DNA of 64,000 nt from contig NZ_FUHM01000002.1 of the NCBI RefSeq assembly GCF_900155565.1, positions 1,054,001 through 1,118,000 on the forward strand, written 5' to 3'. This stretch comes from Anaerosalibacter sp. Marseille-P3206. Lineage in GTDB: Bacteria; Bacillota; Clostridia; Tissierellales; Sporanaerobacteraceae. Positions 8,901-19,500 of this stretch are shown here, piece after piece; within the stretch, counting starts at the first letter, position 1; each line of letters begins with the position of its first letter. Below the pieces are notes generated by a model that was given only the letters and a program-made list of their open reading frames with translations, made no database searches and had not been told where the DNA came from. The position numbers and the translations under genes were made by a program.

Positions 8901-11900
8901 TCCTCTTAGTTTCCTTTTTTGCTAAGCAGATACCTTGTTTCAATTCCTTATAGGTAGTCTAATAGTCATTTATATTATGAATGATGTTATTGAATATACA
9001 AGTTTCAATTCCTTATAGGTAGTCTAATAGTTGGACACCTGCTCCAGAGGACATACAGTCTGAAATAGAGTTTCAATTCCTTATAGGTAGTCTAATAGTA
9101 AGATAAAAAGCTACTATTAAAATTCACAGGGCTTAGTTTCAATTCCTTATAGGTAGTCTAATAGTAAGATAAAAAGCTACTATTAAAATTCACAGGGCTT
9201 AGTTTCAATTCCTTATAGGTAGTCTAATAGTCCTAGGACCTATAATGCTTGTTTGTATAATCTATAATGTTTCAATTCCTTATAGGTAGTCTAATAGTTC
9301 TCCACTCCCCTTATGTTTATTATATACATAATAACAGTTTCAATTCCTTATAGGTAGTCTAATAGTAAGCGGGAGCCGGAAAGAGTCAAACTGCAGAAAC
9401 TAGTTTCAATTCCTTATAGGTAGTCTAATAGTACGATACTATAAATCAGATTAAAAACATTTTAAAAGAGTTTCAATTCCTTATAGGTAGTCTAATAGTT
9501 GTCCTATTTCTTCAAATATCTTTGTTTTTCTTGTTTCAATTCCTTATAGGTAGTCTAATAGTAATTAGAGACTTGGAAATTTTATTATTAGATGGAAGGT
9601 GTTTCAATTCCTTATAGGTAGTCTAATAGTGGCAAAGAGCTACAGGAAAATATATGACTATTTTCCGTTTCAATTCCTTATAGGTAGTCTAATAGTGTTC
9701 ATTTTGGTACATTTTAAATTGAACGAAAAACTAGTTTCAATTCCTTATAGGTAGTCTAATAGTAAGTAAAATGTCCATACTGCGGATTTGAAAATCAAGG
9801 TTTCAATTCCTTATAGGTAGTCTAATAGTTAGGTATAGATTTGATGCAGAAAAAGCCCAACAAAACAGTTTCAATTCCTTATAGGTAGTCTAATAGTGAT
9901 ATTTCTAGCTCAACTAAAATTTCATTGATTGATTCGTTTCAATTCCTTATAGGTAGTCTAATAGTAATTAGAGGAATACTTTCTAATCCAGTTTATATTG
10001 GGTTTCAATTCCTTATAGGTAGTCTAATAGTGTAGATTTAGCAAGTGGCGAGAAGTTACCTAACAGGGGTTTCAATTCCTTATAGGTAGTCTAATAGTAA
10101 TGACAATAGAGCAGATATAATAACTACTCTAGTTCAGTTTCAATTCCTTATAGGTAGTCTAATAGTTACCAATAAATATTGGAAACCTCTTGCCACTTTT
10201 AGTTTCAATTCCTTATAGGTAGTCTAATAGTTAATTTTGTCTATTTTTTTTGAATCAACTAGAAACTGTTTCAATTCCTTATAGGTAGTCTAATAGTAGC
10301 CCCACATGGAGCAGGAAGATTAATGAGTAGGAAGTTTCAATTCCTTATAGGTAGTCTAATAGTAGAGATGGATTATGAGGAGTATATAAATTATAAAAGT
10401 TTCAATTCCTTATAGGTAGTCTAATAGTCTTATAGAGTGCCTTCCTCTACTACCCGTTAACCTCTGTTTCAATTCCTTATAGGTAGTCTAATAGTGAGGA
10501 CATTATACAGCCGTATTAATAAAAGAAACTGCAGTTTCAATTCCTTATAGGTAGTCTAATAGTAGTACAGCTGGTACCATAAGAGAAAAAGTGTTTGACT
10601 GTTTCAATTCCTTATAGGTAGTCTAATAGTTATGTTTTTTTGTCTTTTTTTCTGATTGAGTTCACCGGTTTCAATTCCTTATAGGTAGTCTAATAGTCAT
10701 TTAAATGATTTTTCAGATAATAGTTTGGATTTTGAAAGTTTCAATTCCTTATAGGTAGTCTAATAGTGCTATAAATGGAGAATTATATGAACATGATAGT
10801 TTCTGTTTCAATTCCTTATAGGTAGTCTAATAGTTTTGCTCAGTTAGAACGTGAGACTATCGCTGAACGTGGTTTCAATTCCTTATAGGTAGTCTAATAG
10901 TTCAATTATATAAAATCCAGGTTGAGTAGGATGATCAAGTTTCAATTCCTTATAGGTAGTCTAATAGTGAAAATTTTAAATATACTTATGAATATTTAGA
11001 TCTTGAGTTTCAATTCCTTATAGGTAGTCTAATAGTATGTTCACAGAAAACAAAGGTTTTAAATTAGTCAAAGTTTCAATTCCTTATAGGTAGTCTAATA
11101 GTAAATTATAGTAGAAATTAAAGAATCACCTTACAATTAGTTTCAATTCCTTATAGGTAGTCTAATAGTATATAAATTACAGCATAGTAAAGATATTTAT
11201 ACGGAGTTTCAATTCCTTATAGGTAGTCTAATAGTACAGAAGTGGATGGACTAGTAAAATTATAGTAGAAATGTTTCAATTCCTTATAGGTAGTCTAATA
11301 GTTGAGGATTGGAATTTTGCATATAGTTGCTATTGTGATGTTTCAATTCCTTATAGGTAGTCTAATAGTCATCCGATTACTTCAAATCTTTTATAAATCA
11401 TCTTTGTTTCAATTCCTTATAGGTAGTCTAATAGTGGTATATATATATGAAAGAAAAATTTATCAATAAGATGCGTTTCAATTCCTTATAGGTAGTCTAA
11501 TAGTCATTGATAAAATAAAAGAAGAATTAGCAGACACAACAGTTTCAATTCCTTATAGGTAGTCTAATAGTCTACAGCCAAAGATTTAATGTACAGGTGT
11601 ATGTCTAGTTTCAATTCCTTATAGGTAGTCTAATAGTTCATAGCTAGTAAATTGAAAGAGAAAAATTGGGGAATTGAGTTTCAATTCCTTATAGGTAGTC
11701 TAATAGTATTGAAGATGAAAGAATGTTTGCATTAATATATTATGGTTTCAATTCCTTATAGGTAGTCTAATAGTTTCTTTCTTGCACTTTCAGCCACATC
11801 CTTTTATCAAGTTTCAATTCCTTATAGGTAGTCTAATAGTCTGTAAGTTTGTCCAATGGTCTTTCCCCCCCCTTGGGTTTCAATTCCTTATAGGTAGTCT

Positions 11901-13110
11901 AATAGTAACATGACCCAAAGAGAACTAGGAGAGAAAGTAGGAGGTTTCAATTCCTTATAGGTAGTCTAATAGTCATATCTTATTGATTCTAACGTTTTAT
12001 TTTGTTGTTGTTTCAATTCCTTATAGGTAGTCTAATAGTAAATTATGAGGCTCTACAAGGCGATTTAAGGAACGAGTTTCAATTCCTTATAGGTAGTCTA
12101 ATAGTTTAATATTAGAATATACTGGAATGAAAGATTTTTCAGAGTTTCAATTCCTTATAGGTAGTCTAATAGTATAAATATAAAAAAGAGGAGTGGAAGA
12201 ATGAAGAAATAGTTTCAATTCCTTATAGGTAGTCTAATAGTAAATATTCCATCATCTATGTCCTTCCTAATACTTATAAGTTTCAATTCCTTATAGGTAG
12301 TCTAATAGTAAATATTCATTAATCAGAGAATATTATAGGAAAGGATAGTTTCAATTCCTTATAGGTAGTCTAATAGTTACAGGACTTTATCCTAATGGAT
12401 ATAGTGAAATCGTTTCAATTCCTTATAGGTAGTCTAATAGTCTTAATTAGGAGGTTCTACAATGGAACAATTATTAGTGTTTCAATTCCTTATAGGTAGT
12501 CTAATAGTAAATATGTTAAAAAATCACAAACTAGCAAAAGCAAGTGTTTCAATTCCTTATAGGTAGTCTAATAGTAAACAAATGAAGTAACTATTGAGAC
12601 ACATGGTACTCAGTTTCAATTCCTTATAGGTAGTCTAATAGTTTAAAGTTGCAACTTTTAATGCATCCATCCACCTTGTTTCAATTCCTTATAGGTAGTC
12701 TAATAGTTAGCCTATATCTTATATAACAGCTCAAAAACTGGGGTGTTTCAATTCCTTATAGGTAGTCTAATAGTAAAGATTTGACATTTGGAGTCAAAAA
12801 GAAGTTGATGAGTTTCAATTCCTTATAGGTAGTCTAATAGTTGTCTGAAGTGTTCAAGTCTTTATATAATGGTATATGTTTCAATTCCTTATAGGTAGTC
12901 TAATAGTCTACATCTGACAATCGCATTAATGACGCATTACAGTCGTGTTTCAATTCCTTATAGGTAGTCTAATAGTATGCTGGTGTTAAATAGGTCAGGA
13001 ATCCTGGTTCTGGTTTCAATTCCTTATAGGTAGTCTAATAGTTATCTTTACCGCTACAAATTACCTTCATCAAATCACCAGTTTCAATTCCTTATAGGTA
13101 GTCTAATAGT
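5995..13110 (-). CRISPR. Type I-B CRISPR array 1, 107 repeats / 106 spacers
   Basis: I counted 107 copies of a 30-nt repeat (plus strand GTTTCAATTCCTTATAGG, then TAGTCTAATAGT) with spacers mostly 35-38 nt. The crRNA strand is minus: its repeat ends in ATTGAAAC, the usual type I-B 5' handle. The leader is therefore at the high-coordinate end beside cas2. The low-coordinate end agrees with this, since the last two repeats are degenerate (first copy 29 nt at 5995-6023; both have TAGGC for TAGTC). Three spacer pairs are identical, and two other spacers overlap on the same target. All but the distal repeats look identical. Confidence 0.98.
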
Positions 13111-13238
13111 CCATCTAACACCTTGATATTACTACATTCCTATAATTATGTCAAATTATAAATAAGCTTCTAAATATTACATACTTTTAATATAATTTCA
13201 TCAAATCCTGTTAGTATCAATGTTTTACAAAAAAATAA
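13111..13238 (-). promoter_or_regulatory. CRISPR leader of array 1
   Basis: This AT-rich segment adjoins the newest repeat. It is highly similar to the segment beside array 2 (25402-25530), sharing blocks such as ACCTTGATATTACT and TTCCTATAATTATGTCAAAT. It should carry the array promoter and the integration signals for Cas1-Cas2. No -35/-10 pair is clear enough to place. Confidence 0.85.
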
Positions 13239-13288
13239 AATGTCGTCGATCCCCAGTGGTTTTTGCACTACTGATGGTCGACGACATT
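13239..13288 (-). terminator. Conserved hairpin between cas2 and leader 1
   Basis: AATGTCGTCGA (13239-13249) pairs with TCGACGACATT (13278-13288). An inner stem, CAGTGGT with ACTACTG, has a TTTTTGC loop. On the minus strand it is followed by TTTTATTTTTTT, so it can terminate the cas operon ahead of the leader. An almost identical hairpin lies at 25531-25577, where pairing is kept by substitutions. Confidence 0.75.
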
Positions 13289-13302
13289 TTTATTGCTTGT
13301 TT

Positions 13303-13566
13303 CTATAAAAAATTATTTTCTCCACCTTTTTTTATACCCATTATTTCAACAGAAGAATATCTAGTTGTTCTAAATTGATATATTATAACTGAATCTTCTT
13401 CAAAATTAATTATTCTGTTTAATTCTATTTTTAGTTTTTCTAAATTCGCAACAGATATTTCACCTTCAAAAACAGAGTTTTGTACCCAATATAGATACTT
13501 TCTACAAGTTTTTAAAACTTTTGCAACTCTTTTTTCGCCAATGTCATACACAAGTATTACAAACAT
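13303..13566 (-). CDS. cas2: CRISPR adaptation nuclease Cas2
   Basis: This 87-aa protein starts MFVILVYDIGEKRVAKVLK, the Cas2 ferredoxin-like fold signature with the conserved Asp in the first strand. The later SVIIYQFR segment is also typical. It forms the adaptation complex with Cas1 that inserts spacers at the leader. It begins 9 bp after cas1 and is the last gene of the operon, followed by the hairpin and leader of array 1. Confidence 0.95.
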   Translation of the reverse strand: MFVILVYDIGEKRVAKVLKTCRKYLYWVQNSVFEGEISVANLEKLKIELNRIINFEEDSVIIYQFRTTRYSSVEIMGIKKGGENNFL

Positions 13567-13575
13567 TATATCACC

Positions 13576-14568
13576 TTACCATCTTGAAACATATGGTTCA
13601 TACTCAGATTCACCCATAAGATGCTTTTCCAATTTATATAACTCAAGCCTAATTAACCTTCTATATGAAACTTTCCTTCCTAATTGCCTATGTTGTATAG
13701 TAGTTATTAATCTTTTATCAAATTCTTCAACAAAAGTTTTTCTACCTTTTTCTTTTAATAAAATTCCACCCAATTCTTCTTCAAAGTCACTTTTTTTAAT
13801 CATTTTTTTACTTATTAATGTGAAAATAATCCTATCTATGATAATTGGTTTAAATATCTCCGCTACATCTAAATTCAATGTAAATCTTCTAAAATTAGTT
13901 GTGTGTAAATAGCCAATTCTAGGATCTAAGTGTGTTTTATATATCTCACTTAAAACTAGTACATATAAAATTGAATTTCCAAAACTAATCATAGCATTTA
14001 ACTCATTTTTAGGTGGTCTCCTAGTTCTTTGTCCGAATACAAAGTCATCGTTATTTATAATCGTATCAAAGCTTTTATAATAAGTATCCCTTATATTTCC
14101 CTCTATGGCCATTAATTCATTTATATTATTACAATACGAAATCCTATCTTGTAACGAATAAATACTATCTTCTATATTCACTAAATCCTTATCTCTATTC
14201 TTATAGTATCTAATTATATTTAGTATGTTTTTACTACTACCTTCTACAAATTTACTTGCTATTAGCATTCTTTTATTATCATCTAAATAGTTTTCAGCTT
14301 GTTTTAATATCATGTATCCAGAATTATAATGTTCTCTAGGATAATAAGTTCCTGTATAATAGCCATAATAGTTAAAAAAATGTAATAAAATTTCCTTTTG
14401 TGATAAAAATTCCAATAAGCTTTTATTTAAACTTACTTCTCCAAATATGAATATATCATTAATATCTTCTATTGGAAAATATCTCTTCCCTTCAGATGTC
14501 TCGAAACATAAGGTATTATCTTTCCTTTTTATTTCTCCATCATTAAACACATATAACGTCTTCTTCAT
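13576..14568 (-). CDS. cas1: CRISPR integrase Cas1 (type I-B)
   Basis: This 330-aa integrase has a visible metal-binding triad: Glu in AIEGNIRDTYYKSF (about 154), His in GYLHTTNFRR (about 221), and Asp in the LDVAEIFKP segment just after. The length is typical of I-B Cas1. It sits 12 bp after cas4 and 9 bp before cas2, forming an adaptation cassette. Confidence 0.97.
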   Translation of the reverse strand: MKKTLYVFNDGEIKRKDNTLCFETSEGKRYFPIEDINDIFIFGEVSLNKSLLEFLSQKEILLHFFNYYGYYTGTYYPREHYNSGYMILKQAENYLDDNKRMLIASKFVEGSSKNILNIIRYYKNRDKDLVNIEDSIYSLQDRISYCNNINELMAIEGNIRDTYYKSFDTIINNDDFVFGQRTRRPPKNELNAMISFGNSILYVLVLSEIYKTHLDPRIGYLHTTNFRRFTLNLDVAEIFKPIIIDRIIFTLISKKMIKKSDFEEELGGILLKEKGRKTFVEEFDKRLITTIQHRQLGRKVSYRRLIRLELYKLEKHLMGESEYEPYVSRW

Positions 14569-14580
14569 GTTTACTCCCCC

Positions 14581-15081
14581 TTATGACCAACAAAATTCTC
14601 TATAAGCACATTTATTACAAAAATTAATCTTTATTGGTTGAGGTGGAAATGGTTGATAACAAATTCTAAGTATTTCTGTCTCAATTTGTTCTAAGCCTTT
14701 CTTAACCTCATCTGTTAATTCAATTTCTTCCCTTTTTCTCTCCTTAGGAAACATTAAAGTACCTTTCCCCTCTATACCATTCCTTTCTAATTCCAATAAA
14801 TAGTATGCTAGCTGTTTCCTAGCACTTTCTATATATTTTGAGCTTTTCTTTACTTCACCAATCATCACATATCCATCATTTTCTTCCACTATATCAACTT
14901 TAATATTCCCTATTGATACTTCTTTTGTTTTTCTGGTATATGAATTCTCATGAATAAATCTACCTAAATCAATGTTTTCATCGTCCTGATCTGGAGATAT
15001 ACTATGAGACATCAACCATACTTCCCTTTTACAAATAAAATAATACCAAACTAAGGTTCCGTTTACGTTTAAACCTTCCAC
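14581..15081 (-). CDS. cas4: CRISPR-associated exonuclease Cas4
   Basis: This 166-aa protein has one N-terminal cysteine (YFICKREVW) and three C-terminal cysteines (FCNKCAYREFCW), the iron-sulfur ligands of Cas4. The PD-(D/E)xK nuclease residues fall in DIVEENDGYVMIGEVKKSS. In type I-B it trims and selects prespacers with the correct PAM before integration. The start is a GTG at 15081 preceded by GGTGGTGAAATA. It is between cas3 and cas1. Confidence 0.95.
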   Translation of the reverse strand: MEGLNVNGTLVWYYFICKREVWLMSHSISPDQDDENIDLGRFIHENSYTRKTKEVSIGNIKVDIVEENDGYVMIGEVKKSSKYIESARKQLAYYLLELERNGIEGKGTLMFPKERKREEIELTDEVKKGLEQIETEILRICYQPFPPQPIKINFCNKCAYREFCWS

Positions 15082-15108
15082 TTATTTCACCACCATACTT
15101 GAATAAAA

Positions 15109-17595
15109 TTATAAAATAAAACCCTCTCCACTCTCATCTATAAATCCTGTATTCTCATTATAGTACTGTTCTTTTTGATCAAGTGGTATCCAGAATAAAG
15201 ATGAAACAGCGTCTCCTCTTGCTACAAATTCTATAGGTCTATTTTTTATTAATTTATTAATTCTAATTTGTATAATATAATCATTCATTTTTGTCATAAC
15301 TAATCTTATCAGAGCCTTTCTTTGAAATATATCAAGTTCTCCTTTTACGTCTTTGAAATCTTCCCCTAATACAGGTACTAAATCATAGTTAAATTCATTT
15401 TCATATTTAATTAAAGCTTCATAAGCGTCTGCTAAATCAGAAGCCTTCTCATCCTCTTCTAGAAATACATCCACAACTTCACCAATATTATCAATAAGCT
15501 TAAATTCGTATAAAGCATCAAAATCCAGCTTCATTATTCCTTCATCCCAAATATACCTTGATTTATCTGAAATACCTCTAGCTAATGCTAAATTATAGTA
15601 TTCATCAATTAATTCACCATAGTCTTCCTCATTTATTTCTTCTTTCTTTTTAAATAAATCCAATGTTGACTGTCTGTGAGAAAGATCATATATATAATTA
15701 TTATCATTTCCTAATTGAACAATATAAACAGGTAGGTTAGTTCCCTTTTTCCCTTCTCTGTTAATTCGACCTGCTGTTTGAATTAAAGAATCTAAAGGAG
15801 CAAAGTCTCTAAATCCCATGTCAAAATCCAAATCGACACCTGCCTCAATTGTTTGAGTTGAAACTAATATAACTGGTTCACTTCTATCAAGTATTTTCTT
15901 TACTTCATCTATTACTTGTCTTCTTTCTTTTGGAATAATATTTGTAGATAGATAATAAATAGGCACACCAAAATCTCGATCTGCTAATTCTTTTTTTATT
16001 CCATTATAAACTTCAATACTACGCTTTATTGTATTAACAACAACTAATCCAGATTTGTTACTTTCCCATTTTTCGAAAAATATTTCTATAAATTCTTGAG
16101 TATTTATTTTTTTATTTAGAATTGGAACAAATTTAGTTCTGTTAAGTTGATTGAAATATTTTTTATTATTAGGTAACAATTCGATTCTTCTAGCACTTTC
16201 TAAAACAATATTGTTTTCAGAAAGAAGCATATCGCCAAATTGTAATAACTTAGGTTGTGTTGCTGTCATTAATATAAATCGTGTTCCATAGTATTTACTT
16301 ATCATTTGCAACGTTGCCCCAACTAAAGGCATATAATCTTCTGGTATTGCTTGTGCTTCATCTAATATAACTATACTTCCTGCCAGCTTATTTATTTTCT
16401 TTAAAGGCTTATTTTCACCTGTAAATATTGAATGAAAAAGTTGCACAAATGTTGTTAGTATAACATCTCCATCCCAAGCTTCAGTTTCTAATAAGGCCTT
16501 ATCTACTGGAGTTTCTTTATAAGAGGCTATTCTTGCTGAAAAATCTGATAGTCTATGATGAACTACTATTTTTGCTTGATTTGATAATACATTTTCATAC
16601 TCCTTTACATTTTGCTCAATAATGTTTATAAACGGTATAGCAGTTATTATTCTAGGAGTATATTCTTCAACTTCTTGAATTCTATCTTGTAATTTCAAAG
16701 CACATTGTAGTGATGATAAAGTTTTACCAATTCCTGTAGGGGCTGTAAGGGTGAAAAACTTAGTCTTCTTTATTTCCTCATCTGTTAACTTATCAATAAC
16801 TTCTAACATAGTAATCCTTGCTTCTTCTCTATTATCCATCAAATCACATTTTTCTTTCCCAAAACGAATAGTAGCTAAATATTTTGTTACACTGTCTGGA
16901 GAAATCTTTTTAACTTTATATGGTGAAATATATGCAGAATCTAACTTATCAACATCTATAAGAATAGAAAATATATAAATAAGTAAAAAATACCATCTGA
17001 CATTTCTTATTCTTCCGTTGTTAAACATAAGAGGTATATATTCTACACCCCTTTTATTTTCTTTCAACAATTCAATATCAAAATAATTTAAAAAACATTC
17101 TAAATCCATTTTATTTTCAAATCCTAAATCTCTAAATACATCCTCTCCTTTTATTAGAAAATGTTCTTCTAATTTCTTTATTTCTTTCCACATACTTTTT
17201 TCAAACAAACCATTTTTTCTCAAAGAAGTATGATGTAATCTTGTGGAAAGATAACATAAAAAAATCAATACTTCAAATGTCTTCCTATCTAAATTTTCTT
17301 GATTTAAATTATTGTTTAAATAATTGTAAGTAAAACAAGCTGAAATATGTGCATGATTTTTAAATTTACTATTTTTATTATTAATTAAATAGTCTTGAAA
17401 ATAATCGCTGTACTTACCTATATCATGATAATATCCCGTCCAGTAAATAACATCTCTAATAATAGAATTGTCTATATCGTCAAAGCATACTAATGGTGGT
17501 ACTTGAGCTTCAGCTAGTTTTGCTACAGAATTTAAATGATCTTTCAAAAACTGTTTCTCGTTCTTCTCTTTATCATAGTGTGCATAATATTCCAT
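15109..17595 (-). CDS. cas3: Cas3 helicase-nuclease (type I-B)
   Basis: The protein is about 828 aa, with the HD nuclease domain first (YYHDIGKYSDYF near residue 55) and then an SF2 helicase. Visible helicase motifs are Walker A APTGIGKT, the DEAQ-type box ILDEAQ, LMTATQP and QTAGRINREGK. Cascade recruits it to unwind and shred the target DNA. I chose the ATG at 17595, preceded by AGAGGTGAA. A strong hairpin separates it from cas5, so it and the adaptation genes may be expressed differently from the Cascade genes. Confidence 0.97.
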   Translation of the reverse strand: MEYYAHYDKEKNEKQFLKDHLNSVAKLAEAQVPPLVCFDDIDNSIIRDVIYWTGYYHDIGKYSDYFQDYLINNKNSKFKNHAHISACFTYNYLNNNLNQENLDRKTFEVLIFLCYLSTRLHHTSLRKNGLFEKSMWKEIKKLEEHFLIKGEDVFRDLGFENKMDLECFLNYFDIELLKENKRGVEYIPLMFNNGRIRNVRWYFLLIYIFSILIDVDKLDSAYISPYKVKKISPDSVTKYLATIRFGKEKCDLMDNREEARITMLEVIDKLTDEEIKKTKFFTLTAPTGIGKTLSSLQCALKLQDRIQEVEEYTPRIITAIPFINIIEQNVKEYENVLSNQAKIVVHHRLSDFSARIASYKETPVDKALLETEAWDGDVILTTFVQLFHSIFTGENKPLKKINKLAGSIVILDEAQAIPEDYMPLVGATLQMISKYYGTRFILMTATQPKLLQFGDMLLSENNIVLESARRIELLPNNKKYFNQLNRTKFVPILNKKINTQEFIEIFFEKWESNKSGLVVVNTIKRSIEVYNGIKKELADRDFGVPIYYLSTNIIPKERRQVIDEVKKILDRSEPVILVSTQTIEAGVDLDFDMGFRDFAPLDSLIQTAGRINREGKKGTNLPVYIVQLGNDNNYIYDLSHRQSTLDLFKKKEEINEEDYGELIDEYYNLALARGISDKSRYIWDEGIMKLDFDALYEFKLIDNIGEVVDVFLEEDEKASDLADAYEALIKYENEFNYDLVPVLGEDFKDVKGELDIFQRKALIRLVMTKMNDYIIQIRINKLIKNRPIEFVARGDAVSSLFWIPLDQKEQYYNENTGFIDESGEGFIL

Positions 17596-17617
17596 ATAAG
17601 TATTCACCTCTTTAGTT

Positions 17618-17653
17618 AAAAGCATTGTGATTTAGTTAAATCACAATGCTTTT
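17618..17653 (-). terminator. Strong hairpin inside the cas operon (cas5/cas3 gap)
   Basis: Two perfect 17-nt arms (17618-17634 and 17637-17653, AAAAGCATTGTGATTTA and its complement) leave a 2-nt centre. The stem ends in TTTT on either strand. It occupies the gap between cas5 and cas3 and looks like an attenuator or RNA-stability element. Confidence 0.65.
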
Positions 17654-17655
17654 AT

Positions 17656-18420
17656 TTACTCTAGCCATACTATATTTTCTTTGTTTTCTAATCTTACAAA
17701 AGAATCTACACAAGCAGGAATACAGTTACCATTTATATTTACCAAAATATCCTTTAATCCTTCTGAAGTTAGTTTTCTTTCCATGTCAAACTCTAAAGGT
17801 AATTCTTCTTTTAAAATTCTATATTTTCCTTCCAACATACTACCAATTTTTATTTCTTCAACCTTTTCTAAAGGGATAGCTGAAGAAAATATTACTTCAC
17901 TTAATCCTTCAATCTTTTCTCCTTCTATAATTTCAATTCCATCAATCCATCCTAAATTAAATGCACTACCTAAGGCTATTGATATACCATAACTTAAATA
18001 ATAATCCTTTTCATAATCAGCAAATAAATCTTCTATCCTATTCATAATACTTGTTTCAGTATGATGTATCCAAATTTTATAATCTATATAATCGTTTCTT
18101 ATATTTTGAGGTATAACTAATTCCATTGGAGTTTGACTATGATGTTCTTGAGAACCATTCAAATCATTGGGAGATTTTATCATTAAATAATTTAACTTTT
18201 GCATTGTCTTTTTAATTGGTCTACATGAAGCTATAGCAATTTTACATTTATTTAATGAAAATTCTTCATAGTAACCATCTCTCTCCCATCCCAAAAGCCC
18301 TGCTACAATTCCACATACAGTCATTCTTGGAGGTATAAAATAAGAAAGAGCTGATGAGTTACTATAAAACTTTCTAAAATGTGCCATCTTTCCTTTTAAA
18401 TGAAATGAAATTACTTTCAT
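17656..18420 (-). CDS. cas5b: Cascade subunit Cas5 (type I-B)
   Basis: The protein is about 254 aa and starts MKVISFHLKGKMAHFRKFY, the Cas5 RAMP opening strand. PPRMTVCGIVAGLLGWERD is the conserved glycine-rich region. Cas5 caps the crRNA 5' handle in Cascade. I chose the ATG at 18420, which follows the cas7 stop by two bases and has GGAGGG upstream, over an ATG at 18450. Confidence 0.93.
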   Translation of the reverse strand: MKVISFHLKGKMAHFRKFYSNSSALSYFIPPRMTVCGIVAGLLGWERDGYYEEFSLNKCKIAIASCRPIKKTMQKLNYLMIKSPNDLNGSQEHHSQTPMELVIPQNIRNDYIDYKIWIHHTETSIMNRIEDLFADYEKDYYLSYGISIALGSAFNLGWIDGIEIIEGEKIEGLSEVIFSSAIPLEKVEEIKIGSMLEGKYRILKEELPLEFDMERKLTSEGLKDILVNINGNCIPACVDSFVRLENKENIVWLE

Positions 18421-18422
18421 TA

Positions 18423-19475
18423 TTAACCCTCCATTTTTATAGGTTCCCACAGATCTACTTTCTCAAATTGTGGCATATTGATTAATAATTCTTCTTTTTC
18501 AAAAGGATGTTTCCAACCTATAACCTTATCTATATATCCTTCCTCTTTCATTTTTTCTAAAACAGTATTTAACCTACTAAAATCTACTATTAAATCTTCT
18601 AAACTTCTAATAGCTTTATCCTCATAATTAACATCAATAAATCTTCTCAAATCACCTAAATATCCGTCAAAATCTTCTTTATAGATAACTTCTAAATAAA
18701 ATAATGGTTCTTGGCCTTGTTTACTATCCGTTTGATTAGACATTATACTTTGTACTAAGGATTTTCTAAATAACTCCCTGTCTTCTACTGTCATTCCAGT
18801 CCTTTGAGCATTATATTTATTTATTGTTCCATAATGGGATATAAGGGCATAATACAATTTGTATTTTTTCCCAAAAGTAGAACTATCATCATTCATTATA
18901 GATGTTATAGTACTAGATTTCACTAGTTCTACTGGATGGAGAGAATACCCCCAACTCAATTGGATAGGGCCTGTATATGTTCTGCTTACTCCCTCTACAG
19001 CCATAGCACTTCCAAACAAGCGAATATCTATCAGTGAACTTTTTATTATTTCTGTCAAAAATATATTGTTAAACTTCACAAAATTCTTGTTTTTCTTTAA
19101 TTTATCTTTCTTTTCTAAATAAATTTTTAGATAATTTTCTTCTTTACCAAAAATATTTTCCCATTCATCTTTTAATGTAGGATTATTTTTAAATAAACCA
19201 TTCATTTTTTCATTACTACTAAGCCAACTGTCTCTTATAAACTCAAACATCTTATCCATTGGAACTTTTTGGTCAGCTAATGTATCTACAAATATTGGAT
19301 ACCCTTTATTCTTTAAAAAATCCCTTACATCCCTTTTCCTTCTACCATCGCTTACTAATATAGTAGAAGTTTCATAATCCATTCTCGGTTTATTCTCTTG
19401 ATCAGGGTCTCCATTTGGATTAGAAAGGGTTGATTGAAACCCGAATAAAAAATCACTATTATTATTCACTATCAT
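18423..19475 (-). CDS. cas7b: Cascade backbone subunit Cas7 (Csh2 family)
   Basis: The protein is about 350 aa with the Csh2/Cas7b hallmark FQSTLSNPNGDPDQENKPRMD near the N-terminus, and later DIRLFGSAMAVEG and GPIQLSWGYSLHPV. It polymerises along the crRNA spacer to form the Cascade backbone. I chose the ATG at 19475, preceded by GGAGGGAG. It lies between cas8b and cas5. Confidence 0.95.
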   Translation of the reverse strand: MIVNNNSDFLFGFQSTLSNPNGDPDQENKPRMDYETSTILVSDGRRKRDVRDFLKNKGYPIFVDTLADQKVPMDKMFEFIRDSWLSSNEKMNGLFKNNPTLKDEWENIFGKEENYLKIYLEKKDKLKKNKNFVKFNNIFLTEIIKSSLIDIRLFGSAMAVEGVSRTYTGPIQLSWGYSLHPVELVKSSTITSIMNDDSSTFGKKYKLYYALISHYGTINKYNAQRTGMTVEDRELFRKSLVQSIMSNQTDSKQGQEPLFYLEVIYKEDFDGYLGDLRRFIDVNYEDKAIRSLEDLIVDFSRLNTVLEKMKEEGYIDKVIGWKHPFEKEELLINMPQFEKVDLWEPIKMEG

Positions 19476-19500
19476 CTTTATTTCTCCCTCCATTTTTATT

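Noticed and set aside
5995-13110. Reading the CRISPR arrays as transcribed on the plus strand
   Set aside because: The ATTGAAAC handle, the degenerate repeats at the low-coordinate ends and the conserved leaders at the high ends all place transcription on the minus strand.
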